In this document: positions 48,829 to 56,846 of the stretch, piece by piece | How positions within the stretch are numbered: position 1 is the first letter of the stretch | Layout: each line of letters begins with the position of its first letter | DNA from: a virus | DNA: 64,000 nt | Virus record (IMG/VR): IMGVR_UViG_3300005096_000137 | Location: 84,428-148,427 of that record | Strand: one strand, 5' to 3' | The notes under the pieces: model-generated | Told to the model about the DNA's origin: nothing | The model's input: the letters and a program-made list of their open reading frames with translations, nothing else | Database searches by the model: none | Program-made: the position numbers and the translations under genes

Positions 48829-49755
48829 ATGGAAACCTGGAAAAACGTAGTTGGATTCGAGGGAGTATATCAGGTTTCTGACCTGGGTCGAGTCAGGTCT
48901 GAGACAGCTATGTTAGCTCCCTATTTTAGTGATAAGGGTTATTTGTGGGTGACACTAACTGTGAAGACGCGGAACAGGAGGTCTCCGAAACCACACCCTG
49001 TTGCGAGACTTGTGCTCTCGGCGTTTAGGGGTCCCCGACCAGATGGGTATGGTAGTTCCCATGATAATGCCGTTGAAACAGATAACCGCCTTTCAAACTT
49101 ACAGTGGAGTGTCCGCCCTGAATATACGTCCGAGGGTGCCTACAAGTCCCCAGATACTACCCGACAGGCTGGACACCCTGTGTACCGTTCGGATGGCATA
49201 CGGTTCACGAGTGCCGGGAATGCAGCCAAGATGACAGGGGTTCTGGCCAGTAGTGTGCATGCAGTGTGTAACGGTGGGCAACATAATTCCAATGGGTTTG
49301 GTTTCAAGTGGGTCGAAGACTGTGATGGTACCCCCTGGGAGCTTGAGAAGAAGCCCGACTATTCAACAGCGATTTACCGAAGCGATGGGGTCTGGTTCCC
49401 CAGCCTGGCACGCGCTGCTCACTCAGTTGATTCGATACCTAGTCAAGTTGTCAGGACTTGCAAGGGTTTGCACTCAGAGATAAAGGGGTTTGGTTTCCGG
49501 TTCGCAAGTGACTGGAAGGGCGGTCCCTGGGACCTCGAACAACTAGCCCCACCAAAAGCAAGCAAATGCGAGGATCCACCAGTACCTGTGGTACGCTCTG
49601 ATGGGGAGTGGTTCCCGAGTCTGTATGCTGCGAGCCAGGATATTGACCGCCTACCCCACCACGTCAAATCAGTGTGCCGAGGGGCAACCCGACAATGTGC
49701 CGGCTATGACTTCCGGTACGCGAAACCCGAAGATACACCTACGGAGGTGTTATGA
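48829..49755 (+). CDS. NUMOD4 protein with three NUMOD1 repeats, degenerate HNH
   Basis: 308 aa. NUMOD4 (METWKNVVGFEGVYQVSDLG) starts the protein. The HNH region reads SSHDNAVETDNRLSNLQW, lacking the usual CHxDG N-terminal pair. Three NUMOD1 repeats follow, each beginning (Y/V)RSDG..F(P/T)S and ending G.(G/D)F(K/R). Probably a homing endonuclease that has lost cleavage or become a DNA-binding protein. Sits between family B genes. Confidence 0.78.
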   Translation: METWKNVVGFEGVYQVSDLGRVRSETAMLAPYFSDKGYLWVTLTVKTRNRRSPKPHPVARLVLSAFRGPRPDGYGSSHDNAVETDNRLSNLQWSVRPEYTSEGAYKSPDTTRQAGHPVYRSDGIRFTSAGNAAKMTGVLASSVHAVCNGGQHNSNGFGFKWVEDCDGTPWELEKKPDYSTAIYRSDGVWFPSLARAAHSVDSIPSQVVRTCKGLHSEIKGFGFRFASDWKGGPWDLEQLAPPKASKCEDPPVPVVRSDGEWFPSLYAASQDIDRLPHHVKSVCRGATRQCAGYDFRYAKPEDTPTEVL

Positions 49756-50102
49756 GATCTAAGGTTACTGAAATACTACAAAGTGATGACGATTCAGTGT
49801 ATTGTGCCAAGCTACTCAAGCGGGAATGTATCAGGTTGATACTTGTCAAGTTGAATAAGTATGGTCCTGACATGATGTCTGAGTTAATAGGTCAGCAGCA
49901 GGGTACTGGGTGCATCCCCGGGAAGCATGCAGATGTCCGTATATACCCAGAGCTGCATAGAATCGCTCGTTATGATGGCGCTAACCTACACTTGAACGTC
50001 TCGAAGATGTGCCGACCCGCGTTGGATTGGCTGGACGACTACCATTTTCAGGAATATGAAGATGGTTACTTTGAACCCTATAGGACATCAACCCATGAGT
50101 GA
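49752..50102 (+). CDS. Paralog family B, member 4
   Basis: 116 aa. Core SVYCAKLLKRE .. HRIARYDGANLHLNVSKMCRPALDWLDD with an acidic tail. ATGA overlap with the HNH gene. Confidence 0.62.
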   Translation: MRSKVTEILQSDDDSVYCAKLLKRECIRLILVKLNKYGPDMMSELIGQQQGTGCIPGKHADVRIYPELHRIARYDGANLHLNVSKMCRPALDWLDDYHFQEYEDGYFEPYRTSTHE

Positions 50103-50355
50103 CCCCGAAATCCGTTATGAGATGGACCCTGAAGCACTAACATCCTTGAAAGAGATTATTCCCGAGTTGGAGAAATTGGGCCGAGAGTACTTTAAGAAGG
50201 ACCCCCTAATGGTCACTCGTTTGGTGAGTGAGGCAATGACACGAGTGATGGCGTTGGGGCATTCTAGTAGTCTTACGGACACTCAGATAACGTTGATGTT
50301 CGCGCTGACACAAATGATTCCCCTTGTTATCCAGGAGGTTGAGAAGAATGCCTAG
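50095..50355 (+). CDS. Hypothetical helical protein
   Basis: 86 aa starting MSDPEIRYEMDPEAL. All-helical composition. Overlaps both neighbours. No family recognised. Confidence 0.58.
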   Translation: MSDPEIRYEMDPEALTSLKEIIPELEKLGREYFKKDPLMVTRLVSEAMTRVMALGHSSSLTDTQITLMFALTQMIPLVIQEVEKNA

Positions 50356-50686
50356 TGAACCCAGAAACCAAAGGTCCAATACGATTGACAGAAACGAAGT
50401 CGCGCAGAACCTTTGGAAACTTGCAGGTAGTCCCGGAATCTTTGGGTACGCCTATAAAGGGAATGCCAATTCCATCATAGAGTATGCAAAGCAGAAAGTC
50501 CGCGACAAGTGCCATGACGCTGAGAAACTGCTTGATATGTACAATGGGTGGTCACCTCAGTTTCCAACCTTTGACGAATTGACCGACCACATTAACTGGG
50601 TAACCTTTGCGGAGTCACTGCATGCAAAGTATACATTTTATCATGAAGATGGTATAGTGTATGTGTTCTCGAAAGAAGGCAAATAA
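50348..50686 (+). CDS. Hypothetical protein
   Basis: 112 aa starting MPSEPRNQRSN, overlapping the gene before. Contains IIEYAKQKVRDKCHDAEKLL. No family recognised. Confidence 0.57.
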   Translation: MPSEPRNQRSNTIDRNEVAQNLWKLAGSPGIFGYAYKGNANSIIEYAKQKVRDKCHDAEKLLDMYNGWSPQFPTFDELTDHINWVTFAESLHAKYTFYHEDGIVYVFSKEGK

Positions 50687-51207
50687 TGAAGTATGAGAAA
50701 TTCGTAGCGTACAAGTGTCGGGTTGGCGCCTTTTCCGGGCAGCCACGGTTGGTACGGCTGGTGTCTGAAAAACCCATTTCCGGGGAGATGATGCGTCGGT
50801 ATGTGTCCAAGAACTCATATATCAACCTCAAGGACTGCCAGCATACAGATTGCCAAGACAGTCCTTGTTCGTGTGGAGACTCTGTGTGGTACTTTGCAGA
50901 TGTCGAGCAGGTGGTGAGTGTCCCTAAGGTGCTGGCCTTCATCATGCAAAGCTCTGGTGGTTGGCTATACGTTGCACGTCAAGAGGACAGTAACGCAGGA
51001 CCTATTCAGTCCATTGTACCTTCTTCTTCTTCAACAATGCAAAGTGTTCTCAGGTCTACCTATCACAAAGAGCTTCCCAAGGGTGAGGCATGGGGCGGGG
51101 ATTATCGTGACTTGACCCCAGTTGCCCGCTATGACGGCAACGAGATACAATTGTATACAGGTAAGATGAAATCTCCAGCCCTCCGTTGGTCAGGGTGCGA
51201 GGGGTAG
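50686..51207 (+). CDS. Paralog family B, member 5
   Basis: 173 aa. N-terminus MKYEKFVAYK .. RLVRLVSEKPIS and core GWLYVARQED .. TPVARYDGNEIQLYTGKM. The closest relative is member 6 on the other side of rtcB, so the two flank that gene. Confidence 0.64.
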   Translation: MKYEKFVAYKCRVGAFSGQPRLVRLVSEKPISGEMMRRYVSKNSYINLKDCQHTDCQDSPCSCGDSVWYFADVEQVVSVPKVLAFIMQSSGGWLYVARQEDSNAGPIQSIVPSSSSTMQSVLRSTYHKELPKGEAWGGDYRDLTPVARYDGNEIQLYTGKMKSPALRWSGCEG

Positions 51208-51226
51208 GGTGGTCTATTTCACCTAC
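51204..51226 (+). repeat. Small hairpin with GTCTATTT loop
   Basis: GTAGGGTG folds against CACCTAC around GTCTATTT, starting at the end of 50686. The GGTCTATTT part recurs in larger hairpins at 53313 and 63151. Confidence 0.5.
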
Positions 51227-51276
51227 ATGTGCATGACTATTTGATGGAAACACTTTCTATAACCCTGGACAGGATT

Positions 51277-52764
51277 ATGACTACAGATACCAGACCAGAA
51301 ATCATCCCTACCGGCGAAGCAACAGCAATTCTACCCGTGGGTAAGGGTAAACCTATCACGGTCATCGGAACCGAAGCGATTCGCGAAACGTTCGATGATG
51401 TTTGCTTACAGCAGGCTATCAACTCACGGATGTCCCCTGGTGTCACTGATGTCGTGCTTAATCCAGATGCCCATCGTGGCTATGGGGCACCTATCGGTTG
51501 TGTGATGGTTTCGCCGACACACATTTATCCTGGCCCAATTGGTGTCGACATTAAATGCTCGATGAGCCTACTGCAATTGGATCTGCCAGCCGAGGCTATT
51601 GACGATCGCAAGACACGTCGCGCGCTCATCAATGCTGTGTGTGAACGTACGCCCACAGGTATGGGACGTGGGCAGCGTAATGTGCCGAAGTCACGACCGG
51701 TCGACGGGTCGCTCGGAGAGAAGGTGATGATCGAGGGTGCGTCACGCAGTGTTTGTGAATCGCTTGGCATCCCTCCTGAGTGGGCAGACCGCTGTGAAGA
51801 TTCTGCACACACTGGGCATGATGATACCCAAGAGGCGCTGGCGATTCGTATGGAGTACCTCAAACCTCACTTTCACAAGTTCGATACAAAGATGTCACAG
51901 CTTGGTTCATATGGAGGTGGTAACCATTTCGGTGAGTGTGAAGTAGTGCAGGTCAGGGATGACCAGCGGTCTCGCCGGGCGGCTGAAGTATTTGGTTTAC
52001 GTGATGGTCAGGTGGCGTTTCTCTCGCACTGTGGATCTCGTGGTATTGGGCACCAACTAGCGATGGGGCAGTTCAAGTCACTCCAAGCAAAGTTTGCCCA
52101 GTGGAATATCCCGCTGCCAGGGCAAGACAAAGAACTCGTCTATGCCCCACTAGGTACACCCGAAGCAGATGCGTACCTGGACGACATGGCTCTCGGCGCG
52201 AACTTTGCCACCGTCAATCACATGCTCATCAACGCGCTAGTGCTTGAGGCCTTCCAAGAGGTGATACCAGGTACCACCGGTCGCTTGGTCTACTTCATCA
52301 GTCACAACATTGCTCGCAAGGAGGTCGTCAACAACCGACTTGCTTGGGTGCATCGTAAGGGTGCAACCCGTGCTTATCCGGGTGGACATCATACGCTCAA
52401 AGATACGCCGTTCGCCGAAACAGGGCATCCCATCTTACTGCCTGGCAACCCACAAGCAGGGTCAGCCGTGATGGTTGCCGATGAAGGTGCAGAGCTAAGC
52501 TGCTACAGCATCAATCATGGCGCTGGCCGTCGGTTGGGACGTAAGGCTGCGAAGCGTGTTCTGGATAAGGTCCAAGTCAACCAGTCGTTTGATGATGCTG
52601 ACATCCTGACAAACTGTCGTTCCTACCCAGTTGACGAAGCGCCAGAAGCCTACAAGAACTTTGAAGAGGTGCTGAAGTCAGTCAAGTCCGCTGGGTTGGC
52701 AACCGAGGTGGCTCGGCTCAAGGCACGGTTTGTGATTAAAGATGGCGACAAGGCAGACGATTGA
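51277..52764 (+). CDS. rtcB: RtcB-type RNA ligase
   Basis: 495 aa from ATG 51277 (GGACAGG upstream; ATG at 51229 also in frame). Ligates 2',3'-cyclic or 3'-phosphate RNA to 5'-OH with GTP and Mn. Motifs: GVDIKCS (metal Asp and Cys), GSYGGGNHFGE, LSHCGSRGIGH, HRKGAT, PGNPQAGS and INHGAGRR (guanylated His region). No archease seen. The base composition looks slightly different from neighbours, and paralogs flank it. Confidence 0.93.
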   Translation: MTTDTRPEIIPTGEATAILPVGKGKPITVIGTEAIRETFDDVCLQQAINSRMSPGVTDVVLNPDAHRGYGAPIGCVMVSPTHIYPGPIGVDIKCSMSLLQLDLPAEAIDDRKTRRALINAVCERTPTGMGRGQRNVPKSRPVDGSLGEKVMIEGASRSVCESLGIPPEWADRCEDSAHTGHDDTQEALAIRMEYLKPHFHKFDTKMSQLGSYGGGNHFGECEVVQVRDDQRSRRAAEVFGLRDGQVAFLSHCGSRGIGHQLAMGQFKSLQAKFAQWNIPLPGQDKELVYAPLGTPEADAYLDDMALGANFATVNHMLINALVLEAFQEVIPGTTGRLVYFISHNIARKEVVNNRLAWVHRKGATRAYPGGHHTLKDTPFAETGHPILLPGNPQAGSAVMVADEGAELSCYSINHGAGRRLGRKAAKRVLDKVQVNQSFDDADILTNCRSYPVDEAPEAYKNFEEVLKSVKSAGLATEVARLKARFVIKDGDKADD

Positions 52765-52769
52765 TAGGG
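52752..52769 (+). repeat. 18-bp direct repeat, copy 1 (rtcB 3' end)
   Basis: GGCAGACGATTGATAGGG spans the rtcB stop codon and is repeated exactly at 53299-53316. Confidence 0.9.
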
Positions 52770-52807
52770 TGGGCGGGTTACTAGTACTCCTTTGAAAGGC
52801 TACTGAT

Positions 52808-53299
52808 ATGCAATACGAGAGATTCGTCACATACAAGCGACCTGGTGGTGGTTACCAAGGGCAGACCAGGTTATTGAGGTTCTGGTCAGATAAACCAATC
52901 TCGGACACGCGGCTCCAACATGGTGTCGAGGACCACCTTGGACTTGCAACCAACGTGAGTCACGATGTGCATATCGAATACCTGGGACACCCCACAGGGG
53001 TATTGGTTGTCCCTAGGATACTAGCAAAGGTTATGCAGGGCAGCGATGGGATCCTGTACATGGTACGTATCAAAGCAGGTACCTGTTATCCAAAGGTCCA
53101 GTTGGTTAGCCCATATGGTACTCTACAACAGGCACTAATCTCTGTGCAAAAGGATGGTTACAACTGGGACCAAGGACCAGTGTGGACAGGAGACCCGGAG
53201 GATTTCATTGTGGTGGCGTACTATGACGGTGAACAGATGGACCTTGATATCGCCGTGATGATGGACCAAGCACTGGATTGGGCGGGATTATGCACCTAG
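52808..53299 (+). CDS. Paralog family B, member 6
   Basis: 163 aa, GAAAGG upstream. MQYERFVTYK .. RLLRFWSDKPIS and ILYMVRIKAG .. VVAYYDGEQMDLDIAVMMDQALDWAG. Closest relative of 50686. Confidence 0.64.
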   Translation: MQYERFVTYKRPGGGYQGQTRLLRFWSDKPISDTRLQHGVEDHLGLATNVSHDVHIEYLGHPTGVLVVPRILAKVMQGSDGILYMVRIKAGTCYPKVQLVSPYGTLQQALISVQKDGYNWDQGPVWTGDPEDFIVVAYYDGEQMDLDIAVMMDQALDWAGLCT

Positions 53300-53316
53300 G
53301 CAGACGATTGATAGGG
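53299..53316 (+). repeat. 18-bp direct repeat, copy 2
   Basis: GGCAGACGATTGATAGGG directly after the stop of family B member 6; identical to the rtcB 3' end copy. Confidence 0.9.
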
Positions 53317-53380
53317 GTGGGTCTATTTCGTTCAAATCTGATACCACCCCCAGTAGAAAACCAAATCCAAAAGCGCGCTG
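53313..53380 (+). repeat. Conserved intergenic element, copy 1
   Basis: AGGGGTGGGTCTATTT, then a variable part whose CCACCCC can pair back with GGGGTGG, then a 29-base block at 53352-53380 (AGTAGAAAACCAAATCC and on to GCGCGCTG) found exactly at 63189-63217. A structured RNA or regulatory element is suggested. Confidence 0.75.
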
Positions 53381-53456
53381 ACATACTCCGGAAAGGTTAA
53401 AGCAACCCGATGCACTGCCGAGGACCACCAACACGAACCACTTACGTGAATTAGGG

Positions 53457-53506
53457 GCAAGCAGGGTGTACCACTGGCGCGTGGGTATTCCCTGCTTGCA
53501 TTTTAT
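53457..53506 (+). terminator. Strong hairpin terminator
   Basis: GCAAGCAGGG (53457-53466) pairs perfectly with CCCTGCTTGC (53490-53499), followed by ATTTTAT. The loop can extend the stem. Closes the family B / rtcB region. Confidence 0.78.
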
Positions 53507-53539
53507 GACCCGCCACTACTTCTGTGAGACCTAATACCT

Positions 53540-53989
53540 ATGCTTATCCTAACCCCTGTGAATTCAATTAAGATACCAAAGGCGTTCTTAGGCTTTGCGC
53601 GTCGCCGGCACACTGTTCAGACACCTATCTTAAAGCGAATGGCGGACACTTGTTCGTTGAAGCTCCCGCCACTTCCAAAACGGACTGAAATACTGTCCCA
53701 TGTGGACCACCGATACGGGAAGTACCTCACCCTCTTCCTGCAATTAAATGTGGAGCTGTCTATGCCTGATATGGAGCAGATAAAGAAAGATGGGGTGGTC
53801 AAGGTAGTACACATTGAGACTGATGATATCAATGATGATCCGTGGCTCGATGGACGACTGTGTACCGACTTCGGACTTTGGTCGTTCCGCGTGGTTGAGC
53901 GGTTGCAGATAGACTACAAGGATATATTGTCCCGTATCAGGATTAAATCTGGTTCAGACCCGGCTTCCGGGCTTCCTGGAAATTACTAG
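53540..53989 (+). CDS. Hypothetical protein
   Basis: 149 aa. No clear ribosome site. Basic N-terminus (FLGFARRRH), then beta-rich (YLTLFLQLNVELS) with an acidic VVHIETDDINDD. No family recognised. It is isolated between a terminator and a repeat-rich gap, so is less certain than others. Confidence 0.48.
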   Translation: MLILTPVNSIKIPKAFLGFARRRHTVQTPILKRMADTCSLKLPPLPKRTEILSHVDHRYGKYLTLFLQLNVELSMPDMEQIKKDGVVKVVHIETDDINDDPWLDGRLCTDFGLWSFRVVERLQIDYKDILSRIRIKSGSDPASGLPGNY

Positions 53990-54662
53990 GCCAGATTCGT
54001 GGAATCCGTACCACTCCTGAACCGCCAAAATTCCGTGGCGCTTGGAAATTGCATGCTAGTGTTGGTTTGACCTGCCCCGCTCACCTGGCTGCTACAGATG
54101 AGACCAGCCGCATAACCCACGTAATCAGGATAATCCATTCAGTCCCTATAACCCCACAAATGTGGACCATAGGTGTAACCCGGATAATCCATCCAACCCC
54201 TATAATCCATCTAACCCGGACCATAGGTACAGCTAGGGGTGTTGGTACAATTCGCAGAGTTGCGGGGCAGGGCAGTTGGTGGGGTATGGGCACACGGTGC
54301 GGGCAGGGTGTGGAAACACCAATAGCCCGGTACAATGCCGGGCTATGCGTCCAATCAGTTTCTATTGTGTTGTACTGGTCGATAAACTGCCTCTTGTGGT
54401 AATGGTCTAAACTTGGTGTAGACCGGTAGCCCTAGACCACTCTACACCCTCTACAAGAGCCGAGACTGGTCACCAAGACTGGTATAGAAGTGTCTTGACT
54501 GGTATAATCTACACCAATTGGGACACATCTACACCAGTCCAGAGATATTTCACGTATGCCATAATTCTAACACGGGGAATCGGTTTGTCAAGCTTGGAAA
54601 GTGTTTACAAGTCCTAAACCCTTATGCGATAACAGGTTATGGGTTTCGCTTGAAATAATCAT
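53990..54662. other. Non-coding repeat-rich interval, origin-like
   Basis: No convincing gene over about 670 bases. The left half has imperfect repeats of (G)GATAATCCATC(C/T)AACCC and GGACCATAGGT (54120-54230). The right half has TCTACACC at 54441, 54508 and 54528, its inverse GGTGTAGA at 54415, several AGACTGGT(A/C) units, and TGGTATAAT (extended -10) at about 54500. Iteron-like organisation suggests a replication origin or regulator-binding region. Confidence 0.5.
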
Positions 54663-54690
54663 TTGACTGCTGGCGAAACCAACGTATACT
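54663..54690 (+). promoter_or_regulatory. Early cassette promoter 1
   Basis: TTGACT, 16-base spacer, TATACT, then TCTAGTGTTCAAGCAAC. First of 15 near-identical modules. Confidence 0.8.
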
Positions 54691-54728
54691 TCTAGTGTTC
54701 AAGCAACACAACCACGGAGCAACAGGCA

Positions 54729-55031
54729 ATGGGAACTATCACAGTGAAATTCTACTTCAAAAGTGGTCGGACGGTAACGGGTGTGCGTGAAACCTTTGGC
54801 GTTGGGGGTAGTCACCTCCTTGATGATGTGCTCGCTTTCCAGACAGACGAAGCAAAACGCCTCAATGATAGTCCCGTCACGGGTGATAGACCCGATGGTT
54901 CGTGGTCCCCGTCCTCGTGGTCGATCGAGTCTGCTTCACCAGACTATTTACACCCACATGCCTTTCGAGATTTGAACGAGTACAGTATCTATGTGAAAGA
55001 TGAACGCGAAACGCGAAACGTGGTACGTTAA
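54729..55031 (+). CDS. Short ArdA-like protein
   Basis: 100 aa. MGTITVKFYFKSGR .. GGSHLLDDVLAFQ .. FRDLNEYSIYV parallels 46321 and the N-terminal half of 58446. The ArdA C-terminal part is absent. Driven by cassette promoter 1. Confidence 0.58.
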   Translation: MGTITVKFYFKSGRTVTGVRETFGVGGSHLLDDVLAFQTDEAKRLNDSPVTGDRPDGSWSPSSWSIESASPDYLHPHAFRDLNEYSIYVKDERETRNVVR

Positions 55032-55074
55032 CCCTTGAACCTGTAAGGGTTTACGTCAATTCCGAGAAAGTCAC

Positions 55075-55102
55075 TTGACAAGTGGCGCTGGCGATGTATA
55101 CT
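55075..55102 (+). promoter_or_regulatory. Early cassette promoter 2
   Basis: TTGACA, 16-base spacer, TATACT, TCTAGTGTTCAAGCAAC. A GTAAGGGTTTAC inverted repeat lies at 55043-55054. Confidence 0.8.
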
Positions 55103-55140
55103 TCTAGTGTTCAAGCAACGACAACCACGGGGGATACAAC

Positions 55141-55620
55141 ATGTTCTGTATTGTGACTAAGAATTCAGATTCCGAGTTTTCTACGGTTTTAGAGCAATGG
55201 GGCTGCCTAGCGACGGCTGGCACTCATCAGGTCGCAGAGGGGTGTCTTGAGGGTTTCCGTGAGATAACTTCGCAGAAGTTTATCGTACAGGTGCTCCACC
55301 AGTTCACCGATACACCTTGGTCGGGGGATCCCAATTACTCTTCAGACATTATTAAAAAGGCCAAAGAGGTTGGGTGGTCAGTCGCTCTTGACTACTTCGA
55401 TATTATCTTGGTGTACCGACACGGTTTGTTTTTCACCTGCCAAGCCCCTTGTGCGTGTGAAACTGATGCAAACTTCTACCCCGGTATCCCTGGTGTGCTG
55501 GCTAATCTGATTGACGGAAACCTACCTGATGATCATGACGTTCAACGTTGTGATATGTGCCAACTATACGAATCCGACGATGCCGCAAAGGTGGCACTAC
55601 TGGTACACTTAGACGGGTAA
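55141..55620 (+). CDS. Hypothetical acidic protein
   Basis: 159 aa with several Cys (CQAPCACET, CDMCQLYE) that may bind metal. Own cassette promoter; GGGGG upstream. No family recognised. Confidence 0.6.
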   Translation: MFCIVTKNSDSEFSTVLEQWGCLATAGTHQVAEGCLEGFREITSQKFIVQVLHQFTDTPWSGDPNYSSDIIKKAKEVGWSVALDYFDIILVYRHGLFFTCQAPCACETDANFYPGIPGVLANLIDGNLPDDHDVQRCDMCQLYESDDAAKVALLVHLDG

Positions 55621-55653
55621 TGTACTTGTAGTGTACCATCTGAGAATTCTCAC

Positions 55654-55681
55654 TTGACAATGGGCGCTGGCGATGTATACT
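55654..55681 (+). promoter_or_regulatory. Early cassette promoter 3
   Basis: TCTGAGAATTC box, TTGACA, 16-base spacer, TATACT, TCTAGTGTTCAAGCAAC. Confidence 0.8.
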
Positions 55682-55718
55682 TCTAGTGTTCAAGCAACAC
55701 AACACAAGGAAACACACC

Positions 55719-56501
55719 ATGACAAACGAACCCACGCCAAGCATGCCAAGCGCCCTAGTCCAATGTGTCGACGGCTCTAAGATTCGGTGGGGCGATTGCT
55801 TTACTGATTGTGCCGGTGGGTTCCACCAGACGCAGGAAGACCGGGAGGCGCAGGATGTCCTGGTTGTGACGGAACTGCTGGAGTCTATCGAAAAGGGCGC
55901 TGACGAGTATGCTACCGAACACTCCGATTATGCGGATGGTTACGATGTTTGTGTCGATGAGAATTCCCAAGAGTGGCCAGCTATCATGGCGGGGTGGGTA
56001 AGAGCCACCTATGGCAAGTATGGGTATCGCGACGATGTTACTCGCTTTGATGATTGTCTGGATAAACTCGCTGATCACATGGCTGACAACTTTGATGGGG
56101 CTATTGATTGTGAGGTTGAACACAATCATACCGATTACTCCAGTTACAATGGTGATGGCTGTTGCTTCTTTGGCTTCAAAATTGAGGAATTGGAGACGCA
56201 AATTGACATTAACGATCATCCGGCTTTGAAGCATCTGCACGAAATGGGGCGTCTTGATGATGTGCTCGATTGTGTCGACCGTGAGTTCTGCATTGGACGT
56301 GATAGACGTAGGGAAAAGAACGAGGAAACGGGAAATTATGAAGAGGTGGGTCGCAAGACCTATGACCGTGGGTCTAATTACCCCACCCTAGAGATATACA
56401 CGATGCCCTCGGGTGGGTGGGACTTTGTGGTTAGCAAGGAAAGTATGGATGAACGGTTTACTGCTGCAATCATATTTTACTGTAACGAGGTTGACGGATG
56501 A
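55719..56501 (+). CDS. Highly acidic hypothetical protein
   Basis: 260 aa with dense Asp/Glu throughout (for example ADEYATEHSDYADGYD), AAGGAA upstream. Contains IKWRW-free beta and helix mix and a C-terminal YPTLEIYTMPSGGWDF. Strong negative charge and early promoter suggest a possible DNA mimic. No family recognised. Confidence 0.6.
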   Translation: MTNEPTPSMPSALVQCVDGSKIRWGDCFTDCAGGFHQTQEDREAQDVLVVTELLESIEKGADEYATEHSDYADGYDVCVDENSQEWPAIMAGWVRATYGKYGYRDDVTRFDDCLDKLADHMADNFDGAIDCEVEHNHTDYSSYNGDGCCFFGFKIEELETQIDINDHPALKHLHEMGRLDDVLDCVDREFCIGRDRRREKNEETGNYEEVGRKTYDRGSNYPTLEIYTMPSGGWDFVVSKESMDERFTAAIIFYCNEVDG

Positions 56502-56665
56502 TCAATAAGAGAAAAGATGGCGCATACTCGAAAAACCCGGCTGTGATAGCTCGTCGGAACCAAGAGATATATTGCTGGTTTGGTATCCGGGACAGCCTAG
56601 CGGGGAAACCCCCGCGATCCAAGCACCCTGTTTACCTTGACGGGTACTACCACGGGAAACTCTAA
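56498..56665 (+). CDS. Short basic protein
   Basis: 55 aa (MINKRKDGAYSKNPAVIARR) from an ATGA overlap. Basic with a Tyr-rich end. No family recognised. Confidence 0.5.
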   Translation: MINKRKDGAYSKNPAVIARRNQEIYCWFGIRDSLAGKPPRSKHPVYLDGYYHGKL

Positions 56666-56667
56666 AC

Positions 56668-56748
56668 GTGTTTGCCTGGCAGGTATGGAAAATGAACGGT
56701 GGCTATGGCTGGGAATACGTAGACAATTCGCAACCTATTGATCCGTAA
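56668..56748 (+). CDS. Possible 26-aa peptide (GTG start)
   Basis: GTG two bases after the previous stop opens 26 codons (VFAWQVWKMNGGYGWEYVDN). Plausible but unsupported beyond its position. Confidence 0.25.
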   Translation: MFAWQVWKMNGGYGWEYVDNSQPIDP

Positions 56749-56777
56749 GCACTTACGACCAATCTAAGAATTCTCGC

Positions 56778-56805
56778 TTGACTTCGTGCGATAGTGGTCT
56801 ATACT
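56778..56805 (+). promoter_or_regulatory. Early cassette promoter 4
   Basis: CGTAAGCACTTACG palindrome (56744-56757), TCTAAGAATTC box, TTGACT, 16-base spacer, TATACT, TCTAGTGTTCAAGCAAC. Confidence 0.82.
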
Positions 56806-56846
56806 TCTAGTGTTCAAGCAACACAACACCCAACGGAGCACAAGCA

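Noticed and set aside
53325-53340. GTTCAAATC resembling a tRNA T-loop
   Set aside because: Flanking bases do not pair as a T-stem and no anticodon or acceptor arm can be folded; no tRNA was found elsewhere.
54049-54402. 117-codon open frame in the repeat-rich gap
   Set aside because: Low-complexity translation rich in Thr, Ile and Pro produced by the DNA repeats, no ribosome site, no promoter; better read as non-coding.
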